A program made the translations under genes and the position numbers. From NCBI RefSeq assembly GCF_050624435.1, contig NC_134541.1, forward strand, positions 9,612,483-9,676,482: a DNA stretch of 64,000 nt, in the 5' to 3' direction. Below the pieces are notes generated by a model. The model was not told where the DNA came from. It saw nothing but the letters and a program-made list of their open reading frames with translations, and made no database searches. The stretch comes from Tenrec ecaudatus (Eukaryota; Chordata; Mammalia; Afrosoricida; Tenrecidae). Shown here one piece after another: positions 44,850 through 56,203 of the stretch (position 1 is its first letter; every line of letters begins with the position of its first letter).

Positions 44850-45200
44850 TTTTGGTAGTAGAAAGGCTTGGGTTTGAAGTCTTGCTGTTTGATTTAATCA
44901 GCTGCGTGACCTTGGGCTTGTAAGCTTGCGCCCTGGTGGTGTAGTGGTTCTGCATCGGGCTGCTAACTGCAACGTCAGCAGCTTCTCAAGCACTTTTTCA
45001 AACACCAACACTCCGACGGAGAAAGAGGGGCTTTCTGCTCCCAGGAAGAGTTCCCGTCTCAGAAACCCACCGGGGAAGTTCTACCCTGTCCTCTTTGGGT
45101 CCCTGTGAGTAGGCACTGACTTGATGACAGTGGGTGAAGCTTGGGCAAGTTAGCTCCCCTCCATGAGCTGGTCCATCGGGGTGAATGAGAACACCTGTGT
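44850..45200 (+). mobile_element. MIR SINE, split by an AfroSINE
   Basis: CAGCTGCGTGACCTTGGGC lies on the left. On the right GCTTGGGCAAGTTAGCTCCC continues the MIR core. The AfroSINE (44926-45134) lies between; AAGCTTG at both junctions is the likely duplication. Confidence 0.75.
44926..45134 (+). mobile_element. AfroSINE
   Basis: GCGCCCTGGTGGTGTAGTGG, GCTGCTAACTGCAACGTCAG, CCGTCTCAGAAACCCACCGG and GATGACAGTGGGTG. The B-box region is disturbed by an insertion-like change near 44985-45010. Confidence 0.88.
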
Positions 45201-45235
45201 TCTAGGGCAGTGAGCCATGCTGGCACATGGTCACC

Positions 45236-45415
45236 TGCTCATTGGCTAACCAAAAGATCGGCAATTTCTGCCTGTGGGTCTCACCAAGTGGCATCGTGGG
45301 AGAGAAGATCTAATAATCTGTCCCTCTAAAGATCACACCCAAGAAAACCCAACTGGGTGATTCGTTCTACTCTGTCACACTAGGTCACATGGAATCATTG
45401 GTGGCACCTCGCAAC
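45236..45415 (+). mobile_element. AfroSINE with RTE-like end
   Basis: GGCTAACCAAAAGATCGGCA to GGTGGCACCTCGCAACTG. The last block GGCACCTCGCAAC matches the RTE 3' tail better than the usual SINE end. Confidence 0.6.
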
Positions 45416-45527
45416 TGTATATTCCAAGGCAGTGCTTCTCAACCTTCTTGATCTATATCTATCAAGGGAAGGGAATATATATATATTTCCTTGATATATA
45501 GATACATATATATAAGCCTTTATAAGA

Positions 45528-45696
45528 AGACATGGTGGCCCAATGCTTAACCCACCCACAGCTCCTTGGGAAATAGATGAGGCTTTGCTCCCGTAGAGAT
45601 TTACAGTCTCAGAAACTCTTTGGTAGAGTTCTGCTCCGTCCTTCCTGTAGGATTGCCAGGACTCAGAGTGGACTAAATGGCAGTGGGTTTGGTTCG
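45528..45696 (+). mobile_element. AfroSINE
   Basis: GAAGACATGGTGGCCCAATG, AGATGAGGCTTTGCTCCCG, TTACAGTCTCAGAAACTC and AATGGCAGTGGGTTTGG. The 5' region carries a deletion over the B-box. Confidence 0.78.
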
Positions 45697-45906
45697 GTTG
45701 CAAATTCTTTTCAGTCATTGACTTTTGAAATGGATCCCCTCTCCCTCATGCAACGTTAACACCGCTGCTCCACTGGATCTCACGCATGTGTTCCCACACT
45801 TTGTAGGACCACTGACCATGGAAATCTCTAAAACCAGTTTTCATCCCCTGGAGAGGGATATTCCTTTTGTTGAGAATATATATGTTTGGGGCAATTGTAA
45901 GAATTA

Positions 45907-46284
45907 GTACAGGAGGGTGGGCGGTGGGGGGGAGGGAGGGTGAAACGAGGAGCTGATACCAAGGGCTCAAATAGAAAGTAAATGTTTACAAAATAATGAT
46001 GGTGATATATGTATAAATATGTTTGACACAATTGAGGTATGGATTATTATAAGAGCTATAAGAGTCCCCAATAAAATGATCTTAAAAAGTAAAATAGAAT
46101 AAAATATAAAGGTTCAAGTGAGGGGGGAAAAAAGAGGAACTGATATCAAGCGGCTCAAGTAGAAAAAAAATATTTTTTAGGTGATGATGGCAGAATCTGT
46201 ACAAGGTTGCTTGAGGTAATTAATTTATGGATTGTTATAATATCAGTAAGATCCCCCAATAAAATGATAAATTAAAAAAAAAGA
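45907..46284 (+). mobile_element. Dimeric L1 3' end
   Basis: Copy one (45907-46095) ends GTCCCCAATAAAATGATC and copy two (46096-46284) ends ATCCCCCAATAAAATGATAA. Each starts near the GAGGAGCTGATACC/GAGGAACTGATATC block. A fourth head-to-tail pair in the window. Confidence 0.82.
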
Positions 46285-46525
46285 ACTAGTAAAGATCATT
46301 TCAGTCAAGAATTTGGTACAAAGTCAGTGCCCAATAATGATAAAATACCAATGTGTAATGCATACAGGTGTTTTAAAAATAATATATGAATAGAGAACAT
46401 ATGATATTGTATTCCATTAGATACTTTGTAGCATATATTACATAACATAGAACATGTTATAGTCCATTATATTTCATTACATAACTATATCATATATATT
46501 AAATTACATTATATCATATGTATTA

Positions 46526-47190
46526 GGAGGGGGTACCCCAAAAAGATGAGACATTTTCTCTAAACTAAACATTAAAATTTTTTTACAAAACAACCTTTTC
46601 ACCTTCAAAGTACTCTCCATTACACTTAATACATTTGTCAACTCTGCGATTCTATTCTTGGAAATATTTTTCAAACTCATCTGTTTGGATGGCTGACAGC
46701 ACCTCCTCTGGTTTTTTCTTCACCTCTTGCATGTTGTCACGTCATTGTCCTTTCATGCGCCTCTTCATTCGCAGAAACAAAAAGAAGTCACACGGAGCGG
46801 GTCAGGTGAGTCAGGTGTGTGGGCCAAGAGATGCAAGCAGGTTGTTTTTTTATTCCCCCCAAAACTGGTGCACTGAGATGGCTGCATGAGCAGGTGCGTT
46901 GTTGTGGTGGCAAAACCAGTCTGCCACAAATCAGGCCTTTTGGGTCACATACGGTTACACAATCTTTTCAGAGCCTCTAAATAGAAAGCCTGATTAAGAG
47001 TCTGACCTGGCGGAATGAACTCCAAATGCACTAGGAGTTGACATTTTCATCTGTTTGGGAAGTTGACGGACATCCAGAACAAGCTTTGTCATTAACTGAC
47101 ATTCCACCCTTTTTGAAATGAGAAAACCTTTCGTACACTCGAGTTTCTCCGATAGCGTGGTCCCTGTACGCTGTGTTCAACATCACGCCA
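46526..47190 (-). mobile_element. Mariner DNA transposon, decayed and internally deleted
   Basis: Minus strand. In order from high to low coordinate the transposase traces are a helix-turn-helix piece (RVYERFSHFKKGGMSV-like), the motif IPPGQTLNQAFYLEALK at about 47000, the catalytic aspartate motif DNAPAH-like near 46890, and SPDP...CDFFLF near 46790 holding the last catalytic Asp of the mariner D,D34D set. A one-base deletion breaks the frame there. The first catalytic region is missing, a deletion between the N-terminal domain and PPGQT. The end reads AGGAGGGGGTACCCCAAAAA next to TA at 46521-46522, the mariner target. Confidence 0.88.
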
Positions 47191-48195
47191 GTTTGAGTTG
47201 TAGGCCAGCTGTGGGAGAAGGAGAGTGTCCCTAAAGGCCAGAAAGCACACAGGGCGGCCTCCTAGGACAGCCGAGGGGGAAGCCCAGGGCGAGGGCAGGC
47301 CAGCGGGCCCAGCACAGCAAAGGAGGTGCTGCAGCCCAGCGCGCCCGCGTTTGTTTCCCGAAGCCTTGCCATTCCTTCTGGACCTGAGCAGTCTGCTTTC
47401 AGAGCCTGGGAAGCTGGCCAGGGAGGGACTGGCTAACCCAGGGGGGAACAAGATGCCAGCGAGTGTGTGGGGGAATTTTTCCTGTCTCGTCCACGTTCAC
47501 AGAGTGCCTGGTCTCCCAGCTCCACAGCTCCCCCGATAGCCTGGAACTTTCTGCTAACACCACCAAAGCAAGATTTTAGTGATCTTAACACGGGGAGCAA
47601 ACTATCATTTTTTAGAGGATCTGCTACTTGTCAGGCTTTACGTTGGGGGCTTACGAGAGTTGAACTTTTCTCTTAAGAAGAAAGTAAAAAGAAGACAAAG
47701 AAGTGAAGGGGACATACTCATGGATTGAGCTTTCAGTGACTTCCTCCTGGCCATGGACCGGGGATGGGGATCGCCTTGCTATCATGCAGAGAGCACTGGG
47801 AAGTGGATTATTACAAAAGCAGTCGAGTTAAAATTTAACTCTTTTATCATTTGATCTCCCTTCTGACCAATCTTATATCTGTTTTGGTTTTAAATATTTC
47901 CTAGTTTCTTTTTGATAGAAAATTTCCTGTTTTGCTTTGTTATTGCTAGTTTTCATCACTGCTTTTTTGGTATGCCTTTCTCTGTATGAAATCCAGGCTA
48001 GGTAAAGCTATAGAGACTGGAACTGGATGGCTGGTTTGTTGGGGGTACGGTACGGGAGGTTAGGGGTTCATGGGGAGCTAATTAACAATGAGCACAAGAA
48101 GAAAATGTTCTAAAATCGATTGTGGCCATGATTGTCTGACTCTTCTCAATATGACCGAACCACTGACTTGTACGGTATGTGATTACATGCCAATG
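47191..48195. other. No recognisable feature
   Basis: GC-rich at 47200-47530, then AT-rich. No repeat or gene that I can name. Confidence 0.4.
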
Positions 48196-48209
48196 TAATG
48201 GCTAAACAA

Positions 48210-48485
48210 AAAGAGTTGAGTCGTTCTTGGACTACAGACCCGAGTCTGGATTCTGGTTCCTCCCTGCCGAGTGGTGGTATTGGAACCAGACTGCTTGACT
48301 GAGTCCCAGTAGCTCAAGCTAGCTGAGCAACTTAACTTGGCCTCTCGGACCCTCAGTTTGCTCATCTGTATAATGGGGGTGAAAAATGCACCTACCTCAG
48401 TGAGTCACTGGGGCGGGGGGCGCATCAATGGAACAACACTTGGCAAGTGCTTGGAACAAGGTTTGGTCCACGGCGCCTACCAGTG
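48210..48485 (+). mobile_element. MIR SINE
   Basis: GAACCAGACTGCTTGACTG, GCTGAGCAACTTAACTTGGC, CCTCAGTTTGCTCATCTGTA and TAATGGGGGTGAAAAATGC follow the MIR core and 3' order. The 3' end reaches GGCAAGTGCTTGGAACAAGG. Confidence 0.85.
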
Positions 48486-48526
48486 TAGTTTCATCTATTA
48501 TTTCAGTACAAGTGAGAACCAAGCCC

Positions 48527-48640
48527 AAACCAAACTCACTGCCATCGGGTCAATCCGACTGGTAGCGACCCGATAGGAGGGGGTAGGATTGCCCCGGGGT
48601 TTCCCGGTCTGTCACTCCTCACAGGAGCGGAAAGCCTCGT
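48527..48640 (-). mobile_element. AfroSINE 3' half
   Basis: CAAACTCACTGCCATCGGG, CGACTGGTAGCGACCCGAT and GCGGAAAGCCTCGTCC, antisense. Confidence 0.82.
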
Positions 48641-49121
48641 CCTTAGCCCTGATAAAGGAGGGACGCATATATCCTTTAGGTGCAAACAGGCAGGAGTGGC
48701 TTTAACTATCCTGAGAGCTGGGAGACAAGGTCAGGGAGGGACTACGGCTGACTTGGGGACAACGGAGGAAGGCCTTTCCTAAGCAAGTGACAATTGTCAA
48801 GAGGCATCTGACACACTGGCTCCCACTCTCCTGTGTGGGGAATGATTTTGTGGTTGCTTCACTGTAATGAATGTTTATTGCTTTTCCAGCTTATTTCACA
48901 CATTGTGGTCATGCTACATTGAGATCTTTCTTTAAAGGCAAAACAAAACACCCCCCCTAAAAAAACAACCAAGAAGAGAAAATAAAAAAACAACCCCCCA
49001 ACAAAACTTCATCCTCAAACATTTACAAGCATATGATTAAAAATATGGACAATACCAAAAATGGCAGGAGGAAGAGAATATCATGACCCCATTCATGACT
49101 CGCTGGGATGTTTCCTTGCCC

Positions 49122-49262
49122 CCAGGGAGCTCAGGCAGTGCAGTGGTTCTAGTGTTCCGCTTGCTGACTAAGAGCCCAGCGGCTCAAACCCACTGGGACC
49201 TCCACAGGGGAAAGATGAGGCTATCTGCTTCCATCAGCTCACAACCTGAAACCCAGCTGGAC
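49122..49262 (+). mobile_element. AfroSINE, 3'-truncated
   Basis: CAGGGAGCTCAGGCAGTGCA, GCGGCTCAAACCCACTGGG, GGGGAAAGATGAGGCTATC and CTCACAACCTGAAACCCAGC. A possible antisense scrap lies at 49408-49495. Confidence 0.7.
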
Positions 49263-49799
49263 TCGGTCGATAGCCAGGGTTATTTTCCCGAGTTAGCTTT
49301 CTGTAGGCCAGGGGCAGTGCCCCCATCAGGGGAAGGGCCGGACCTCTCTGCGGGATCCCCCGAGTGCAGCTGGCCTCCGGCACACCGGGAAACCAAGCCA
49401 GATGCCAGGGAGTCCTTCCGACTCACAGCTGCCCCAGACGTCCGTCGCAGAGCAGAGTCGCCCTCCGTGGGGTTTCCCAGGCTGGGCCCTTCAGAAGCAT
49501 ATCACCGCCATGCCTTTCTGATGAGGAACCTCGGGAAGCTCGCTCTGTTCACAACCCCAAGGTATTCTTGGCACATCAAATCATTTCTGAGCAAATACCA
49601 TAAACTACGATCCCACAATGGTGTGATTGGTTTATTATTCACGTAACACCCCTTTCTCACAGGATGCTTTGGGAGTGAAGAAAAGATATGGAAGAATATA
49701 AAAATAAAACATGCTCCCCTATACCATTTTGGTGTGATCTTGGTTTCCATCTAAGTATTCCAGGGCCTAGATAACTTTTTCTACCTCCTTGTTATTTTC

Positions 49800-50480
49800 C
49801 TCCTTGTTTGTTTAGTTTTACTATTCAATATCTAGTGATTTATTTTCTTAAGCACACAAACTTCCACGATCGGGTGTTATTCTACCGCATGCATGTACTA
49901 TAATTTATATATATTCATAATTAATATATTCTATTTCAGAATGCCTAGGTTCTTTCTAATTTTTCACAATTATAACCAATGTTATGATTGGATATTCTTA
50001 TTAGATAAATCTCGGTGCATATCTTCAATTATTTTCTGAGGAAAACTCTCTGGTAGAGCAATTAATCAAAGGGTATGCACATTTTAGAGAAATTGATAAA
50101 TATTGCTTAATCATTTTCCGGAAAGTTCCTATCCATTTTTGCTCCCGGCAGTAATGTGATCTCTTTGCAGCTCCCGCTCCAACAATGGAAACAATGTATT
50201 TTATTTTTGTCCATTGGTAAGTGAGAATGATTCCCTTGTTTTATAATGCACGTCTCGGGGGGGTAGTGGCGTCACTTGGCGTTTTCTCCATCGTTCATTA
50301 GCCGTGCGTGTTGCTTTATTTGAGTGCGTGGATTTGGGCAAAGTTTTCCGTGTGAGCACTCATCTTTTTCCTTAGAGCCATCTAAGCCTTCTTTGTACCA
50401 TTAATTATACCGATAACCATTAGTCACCTAGGAATGCGTATATTAATCTTGCTTCCCGCCCCCGTTCCTGGCTTCTTATT
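49800..50480 (-). mobile_element. Old L1 3' UTR
   Basis: CAAAGGGTATGCACATTTTAG, GATAAATATTGCTTAATCAT and CCCGGCAGTAATGTGATCTC are antisense phrases of the oldest mammalian L1 3' UTR groups. Strongly diverged. Confidence 0.6.
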
Positions 50481-50929
50481 GCATTTCTGGCATCCTGTTT
50501 GTTTCTTTCCTTTGTTGGCTCCTGGAGTCTTAATTTCATGATCTCTTCCTTAGCATTTGGACTTGGGAAGGGCTTCGCTAGCTGCCATCTGTTTACTCTC
50601 GACGGATGTATTTTCTTCTAGTTACTTGGTGCTATTGTTTGAGATTTAGTTAAGATGAAATTGATTCAAGGCACAGTAGAAGAAGACTGATAGTTAACTT
50701 ATTCCCGCCTGAAATGCATCACCTGTCTGAACATCAAGTTATTGTACCTGAATGTTCCTTTTCTCCACGTGTAGAATTCTACCTTTAGAACGTACTGGAT
50801 TCTTAGTTAGGCGTTGACCACATGCCTGGGCCTTCTATTGGATTCTCCTAAGTTGTTTGTTCACCCTTCTGCCGGCCCAGCGTTTTAAAGTTATTTTAGC
50901 ATAAAAATATATTTTCACACTTCATAAAG

Positions 50930-51100
50930 GAGCCCTGTGTGTGCTGTCTGATAAGTATTGGGCCGTGAACTCCAAGGTCAGCTGTTCAAACCCACCAGCC
51001 ACCCCGAGGAAGAAGGTTGAGGCTCCTATAAAGACTGACAGCCTCAGAAACCCTGTAAGGGGTCACTATGAGTCAGAATCGAGTGGGTGGCAATGAGTTA
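50930..51100 (+). mobile_element. AfroSINE
   Basis: GAGCCCTGTGTGTGCTGTC, GGTCAGCTGTTCAAACCCAC, GACAGCCTCAGAAACCCTG and CTATGAGTCAGAATCGAGTG. Has a short deletion of the GGGGCAGTTCT block. Confidence 0.88.
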
Positions 51101-51796
51101 TTGTTTTTAGAGTTCCATACTTCATATGGAAATTCCTTCATAATTCTGTTTTTCTTATCTACATCTAGCTATTCATCCACCCATCACCATCTCTCTCTCT
51201 CTGTCCATCTACCTACCTATGCATCCATCCATTCACCCACCCGCACATCCATTGAGCTTGATCCTTCCGTTTGGACAGTGAAAACGCCAAGCGCTCCCAG
51301 TGCAGTGTTTTTATTTTGAAGGGTGTAGTTTGCTTTCTTCGTTGAGAACACACACAGCAGAAAATACCCCGAGGCAACTGCGTCTACAGGGCAGTACAGG
51401 GAAGTCCTTTGGGCTGTGCAGCCTTCTGAACGGAATACAGATTTGTTCACAGCGTAAAAGGCACACGGGAACTGGACATTTTCAGACTTGCTTACTGGAC
51501 CCATGCGCCCAGCCTGACCCCTCTTTCCTCAGAGCAAGTGTCTCTGCCTTTTATAGGGAGCCGGAGGTGCTGGTGGGGCTTGACCTGAGGCCTTGTCCTG
51601 AGTTCCTGGTACTGGTGCAAACCCCACCTTGTCGACAACTCCTGTTGGATTCGGGGTCTCACTTTCGGAGTCCCCCCGCCCCCCACCTACCTAAGACCAC
51701 AACGCAGGTAGAGCTCAGGAATTCGTTCCTCCAAGCCCAAAATACCCCAAATGGATTTCTGGGAAGTGAACTGCAGCTCAGAGTGACCCTACACGC
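51101..51796. other. (CCAT/CTAC)n tract, then unassigned DNA
   Basis: At 51170-51255 there is degenerate CCATCTACCTACC and CCATCCATTCACCCACC sequence. No gene or repeat was recognised after it. Confidence 0.5.
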
Positions 51797-51986
51797 AGTC
51801 GTTCTCAACCTTGCTAATGCCACAACCCTTTCATAGAGTTCATGTTGTGGTGACTCCCTAACCATAACATTATTTTCGTTGCTACTTCATCACTGTCATT
51901 TTGCTACTGTTAGGAATGGGGCAAACCCTGGGAAAAGGTCGTTTGAACTCCCAAAGGGGTTGCGACCCACAGGTTGAGAACCACTG
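51797..51986 (-). mobile_element. SPIN-type hAT element, short
   Basis: CAGTCGTTCTCAACCTTGC...GGTTGAGAACCACTG. It keeps ATGTTGTGGTGACTCCC and the TTGCTACTTCATCACTGTC block. The 190-bp form is close to that at 32962-33157. Flanking duplication not clear. Confidence 0.88.
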
Positions 51987-51989
51987 CCC

Positions 51990-52315
51990 CACAGGCTAGC
52001 ATAGAACTGACCAATAGGGGCCTCTTTACTCCAGCGGACCTCCACATCTTTCTTAGGCTCCAACCGTGGACGCAGGTTCTTTCAATTAGCCATGGAGCTC
52101 TTTAGCCACCTGGCCACCTGGCTGCCTCAAGTGTTCCTGGTTCCCAGCCAGCTTCTGCCTCTGAGCCTCCTGCAGCCGCAAGGAAAGCTGGGCGCCCTGG
52201 GGCAGGACGAAGAGGAGGCGCAGAAGATTCGCGCAGCCCGAGCCCCTCCGAGCGTGTAGGTGGTTTGCTGGAATCCGGGAGGAGGGTTCTGATTGAACAG
52301 ATACCGACTATCTGG
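51990..52315. other. No recognisable feature
   Basis: GC-rich and unassigned, between a SPIN element and a SINE. Confidence 0.4.
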
Positions 52316-52430
52316 TGGAGGAGCCCCGCCACACAGGGGCCGAACTGCTCCGCTGCTCACCAGAGAGTTGCAAGTTCAAACCCACCACTGTCTGCACCGG
52401 ACCAAGACCAGGCGACTTGCTCCCGTGAAT
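52316..52430 (+). mobile_element. AfroSINE 5' half, diverged
   Basis: GGAGGAGCCCCGCCACAC, then GAGTTGCAAGTTCAAACCCACC. Confidence 0.65.
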
Positions 52431-52621
52431 GCCCTGGCGCCCTGCTGCTGTGCTCCTGTGCCAGGCGGGCAATACGGTCACTGCGTGCCGGGGCTGGGCC
52501 TCAGGCTAGTGGATGCTCCCATCTGCGCTTGCGTGTGCACGGCTCCTGGGCCCCATCGCAGCAGCTCCAGGGAACGGCCCGGAAAATCTAACGCAGGTCC
52601 ACGGAGTGGGTGCAGACTGCT

Positions 52622-52779
52622 AGGCCCTTGTAGGACAAGGCCGAACTGCCCTGGTGGCTTTGCCAGACTGTAACTCTTTGTGACCAGCCTCATCTTTCTC
52701 CCACAGAGGGGCTGGTGGTTTTGAACTGCTGGCCCTACCGTTAGCAGCCCAACACTTAATTACTACGCCACCAGGGCTC
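52622..52779 (-). mobile_element. AfroSINE
   Basis: CCCTTGTAGGACAAGGCC, CTGTAACTCTTTGTGACC, CATCTTTCTCCCACAGAGG, TTTTGAACTGCTGGCCC and ACGCCACCAGGGCTC. Confidence 0.85.
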
Positions 52780-53620
52780 AGCGGGAAAGACTCCAGAGGG
52801 GGAGCAGGAGGTCTCAGCGTGTCTTTCTGAAGAGACCCTTCAAGGCCAGGCTTGGGAGATGTGAAGAAGCCCTACCCGGTGGCTGGCACCCGGTGGTCAA
52901 GAGGACTTGGCGGTGAGCTCAAGAGCCACGGAAAAATGATGTGGTTTGAGGTGAGCACTCATAGATGGGGCCAGGGGCTTAGGCAGGGGGTCAGACCTAA
53001 AAGTCTCAGCGCAGGAAGAGATTGGAATTCAGGTCCAAGAAGTGGCCCCGATAGGCACCCTGTCCTGTGTCCTGGCATCGGCCACTCCTCTGCCTTTTGT
53101 CCCCACTGGCCTCGGGGCCAGGTTGCCCAGCCTTTGCAAGAGCTGGGAGTGCGGGGCCTTAATACCCCTCACCCCACCCTGCAGCAGCCCTGACAGAGAG
53201 AGACTCAGGCGACAAACCCTGCTGTCGAGAGTCTCAGGTGGGAGGGACTCACGGCCCACAGCACCCACTGCTCTTAAGGGCCTCCGTTGGCCTCGTTTCC
53301 TCTTGCAGCTCCCTGTCTCACACCTGCTGGTGTGTTCTGGGTCCCCCTTCACTTTAACCCATGTGCTCTCTGTCACGGCCTTGCCTCAGGGGTACCTTCC
53401 ACAGGCGATCAGTGACATACGAGTATGAGCCTGGGTGCTGGAACGGGGTGGCAGACAGGCCCAAGTCCAGCCCTCTGCCTGACTTAAAGAAACAAACCCG
53501 AGCCCCGTCCACTTGTCTGATACGGGTTATGGCTGCTTTAGCGACCACAGCAGAGCTACAGACTTGGGACAGACACTTGATGTCTGCAGAACGGAAAATA
53601 TTGACTCGCTAGCCCTTTAC
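52780..53620. other. No recognisable feature
   Basis: Moderately GC-rich. A frame across 53042-53428 has no domain that I know. Confidence 0.4.
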
Positions 53621-53624
53621 AGAC

Positions 53625-53809
53625 GAGCTCTGGTGGCATGATAGTTGCTAACTCCAAGGTCAGCAGTTCAAAACCACCAGACCCGCTCCGTGGGCGACAG
53701 GCTGGCCTTTTGACTTCCATTAAAAGTGACAGTCTCAAACCCTCACAGGGGCGGTTCTACCTCATCCCCAAGGGTCGCTATGGGTCGGCACCCACAGGAT
53801 GTGAGGTTT
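53625..53809 (+). mobile_element. AfroSINE
   Basis: GAGCTCTGGTGGCATGATAG, GGTCAGCAGTTCAAAACCACC, GTGACAGTCTCAAACCCTC, GGGTCGCTATGGGTCGGC and GATGTGAGGTTT. Confidence 0.9.
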
Positions 53810-54689
53810 CTGAGAGCCCTTCCCAGAGGAAGGGTGTAGGTCTTGGGGAGCAAAATGGCGCCCTCTGATTTCCACTGCATATGCTGGGTGGTGAATGGAT
53901 TTGGACTTGGGGGGGTCTTACCTGGTGGGGACGGGTGGGTGGCTGCCTCAGGGGCCATGACAGACACTTAGGAGAGATGTAAAGCCATGGGTCGGAGAAA
54001 GGCCTGGCTAAGGCAGTCCTTGCAAACTTCTTCAAATGCCCTGGGAGGAATGGATGCAAATCATGCCGTAGGTTTTGCCTACAGCCTCCCTTCCTCCAGG
54101 AAGCCTTCCAGGATATCTGGGCCCGTGGGGTCAGGGTGCCCCTGTGCTTCCACGGCCTGCACTGGTCCCCTCCCCTTCCCATAATGCTCTGTTCTTCCTG
54201 CCATTAGTGCGGTCCCAGAAGCTGGGCAGAACCCGGTTTTTAACACTGTTTGTAGAGCTTGTTCTTTGGATCTGTGACATCCCTTCTTTTGTGTTAGCCC
54301 CGGATCCAGAGCAGAGTGTAAAGCTCCAGTCCACGGTGCCCGCACCCATGTCAGAGCCAGCTTGCGCGATGCAGGCCTTTTCATGGCTGATTTTTCAGAG
54401 GCGCGTAGGTCTCCCCTGGGTGGACTCCAGCCGCCACGGAGGTGGTTAGCAGTTGAGCAAGTCACCCACTGGTACCATGCAGTGACACCGCCACACATAG
54501 CAGGCGTGCAATAAGCACGCACAAAGGACACGAAGACCAGGATCTCTGTTGTTTGCGCCGAAAAGGTCATCCCAAACACAGCCACCCCTTCCCTCCCGCC
54601 CACCCATGTCCTCACTTGTCTTGGGTTCCCTTGCCTGGCCCCTCTTGCTTTATGGCCCGGCCACATGGCCACCACAATCAGTGGCGCTA
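53810..54689. other. No recognisable feature
   Basis: Unassigned; the last stretch before the repeat-poor domain. Confidence 0.4.
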
Positions 54690-56186
54690 ACAGGCCGAGC
54701 TGTGGCCCTCATAATTTATTGAGTGTGGGGCTGGCGCAGCCATCAGACACGGGCTGAGAGCTGGCTGTGGTGGACAATAAATCATTTCTGGTGGGGGTTC
54801 ATTGCCCTTTTGGGTCACTTGCACGTGACACGTGGTGCCATTCTCCCAGGACACGAGGGGACGTGAAGGGGAGTACCTAGGGAGCCGCGTGTTCAGCAGG
54901 GCCATCGCTCTGAAGCTGGAGAAGATCCGGTCATCTCAAGCACGCCTGCCCTATGTCTTGGCATCTTTGAATTAGTGAGACAGCTGCCTACTGCCTCCAT
55001 CCAGATGACATCATAAATCACTCAGGCACCAGCTGACCAGATCTGAGAGCTCGGGAAAGGACTCTGGAAGACTAAGCATGGGGTGCTGGCAAGTGTGGAG
55101 GAATGTGCTGGGGCCGAAGGAAGATGTTGGAAGTGAAGCAGCTGACCAAGCAGCAGAGGGGCGCACCAATATTTTCCTCGCCCAGCCCCCCCTGGGGGTC
55201 ACGGCCGAGCCTTCCTGCCCTCCTTCCCTCTTAGCTGCCTCCCGCCTCTCTTGCCATCTTTAAAAAACACACATAGGCAGAAATCACTCCATCAAATGTC
55301 ATCACAGATTTATTCAGCCTGATGTAGAAAGACATTTAACAGTGACATCCCCAGAAAGCATAAAAGAGCACTTCCAGTCAGACCTGTGCTTTGAAAATCT
55401 AAATATATTTTTTATCATATAAATAATTCTTTTCATGGTTTAAGTGCATCTGCGTGTGTTTCCCTTTTTCTTCTTCTCTCCTTTAATTTTCTTTCTTTTT
55501 AAAAATCTCTCTTCCCTCCCCAACTGGCCGAAACGGAAGTCAGTGTTGACGGAAATGAAGCCATTTGCAAAGCTAATGGTGCTGCGTGCCAGGCGAGGCT
55601 TGTCTGGGCGCCACCACCTCAGTGAGCTTTCAGAAAGGTGGTTCAATATCTGCAGCATTAAAACCAAGCATGACCGCCAGCACAACCCTAATTGAACACA
55701 CCCGGGTCCTTAATGCCTGGCAGTTGGGCTTCTGATGCAAATGATGATAAGGTTTCAGATGGGAATAGTCTATGTCCATTAACTGTTGAGTGTATGTGTG
55801 TGTGTTTGTGTGTGTGTTGTCTCCCTCCCCCTCCCCCTCCCCCAGCCAGGAAAGAGTTATCCCGTTTAACCATGTAAGCACCCTAGAAGCCTTTGGGGTG
55901 GAAACAAAGGCTCATAGACCCTTGGCGAGTAAGTTGTATGACTTTTTTGACAATCAGGAGAAGAAGTAGGCTCTAGGATTCAGGACGTGAATTACAGTTT
56001 GTCAAGTAGGCTGACTCTGCATAACAGACCACCGCCCCAAAACAAACTCTTTAGATATCAGAGGCATCATAGCGTCTGCGGTACCATTCGAAGGGTTTTC
56101 TACATCTCTGCCGTCAGGGCTTATTTCTGGTGGTCAGATTGTATTAAAAGCGCTGCACAAGTCCCTGCCAGGGCACCTCCACACAG

Positions 56187-56203
56187 CCCCCCCCCCCCCC
56201 CCC
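56187..56203. repeat. C17 homopolymer
   Basis: Seventeen C in a row, preceded by ACACAG and followed by GGGCTCC. Prone to assembly-length error. Confidence 0.97.

Noticed and set aside
46635-46889. Plus-strand frame of 84 residues
   Set aside because: Antisense of the mariner transposase relic.
49083-49646. A 187-residue plus-strand open frame
   Set aside because: Starts in an AfroSINE and has no recognisable domain or codon pattern; chance frame.
54079-54675. A 198-residue minus-strand frame
   Set aside because: GC-rich chance frame; no known domain, no splice context.
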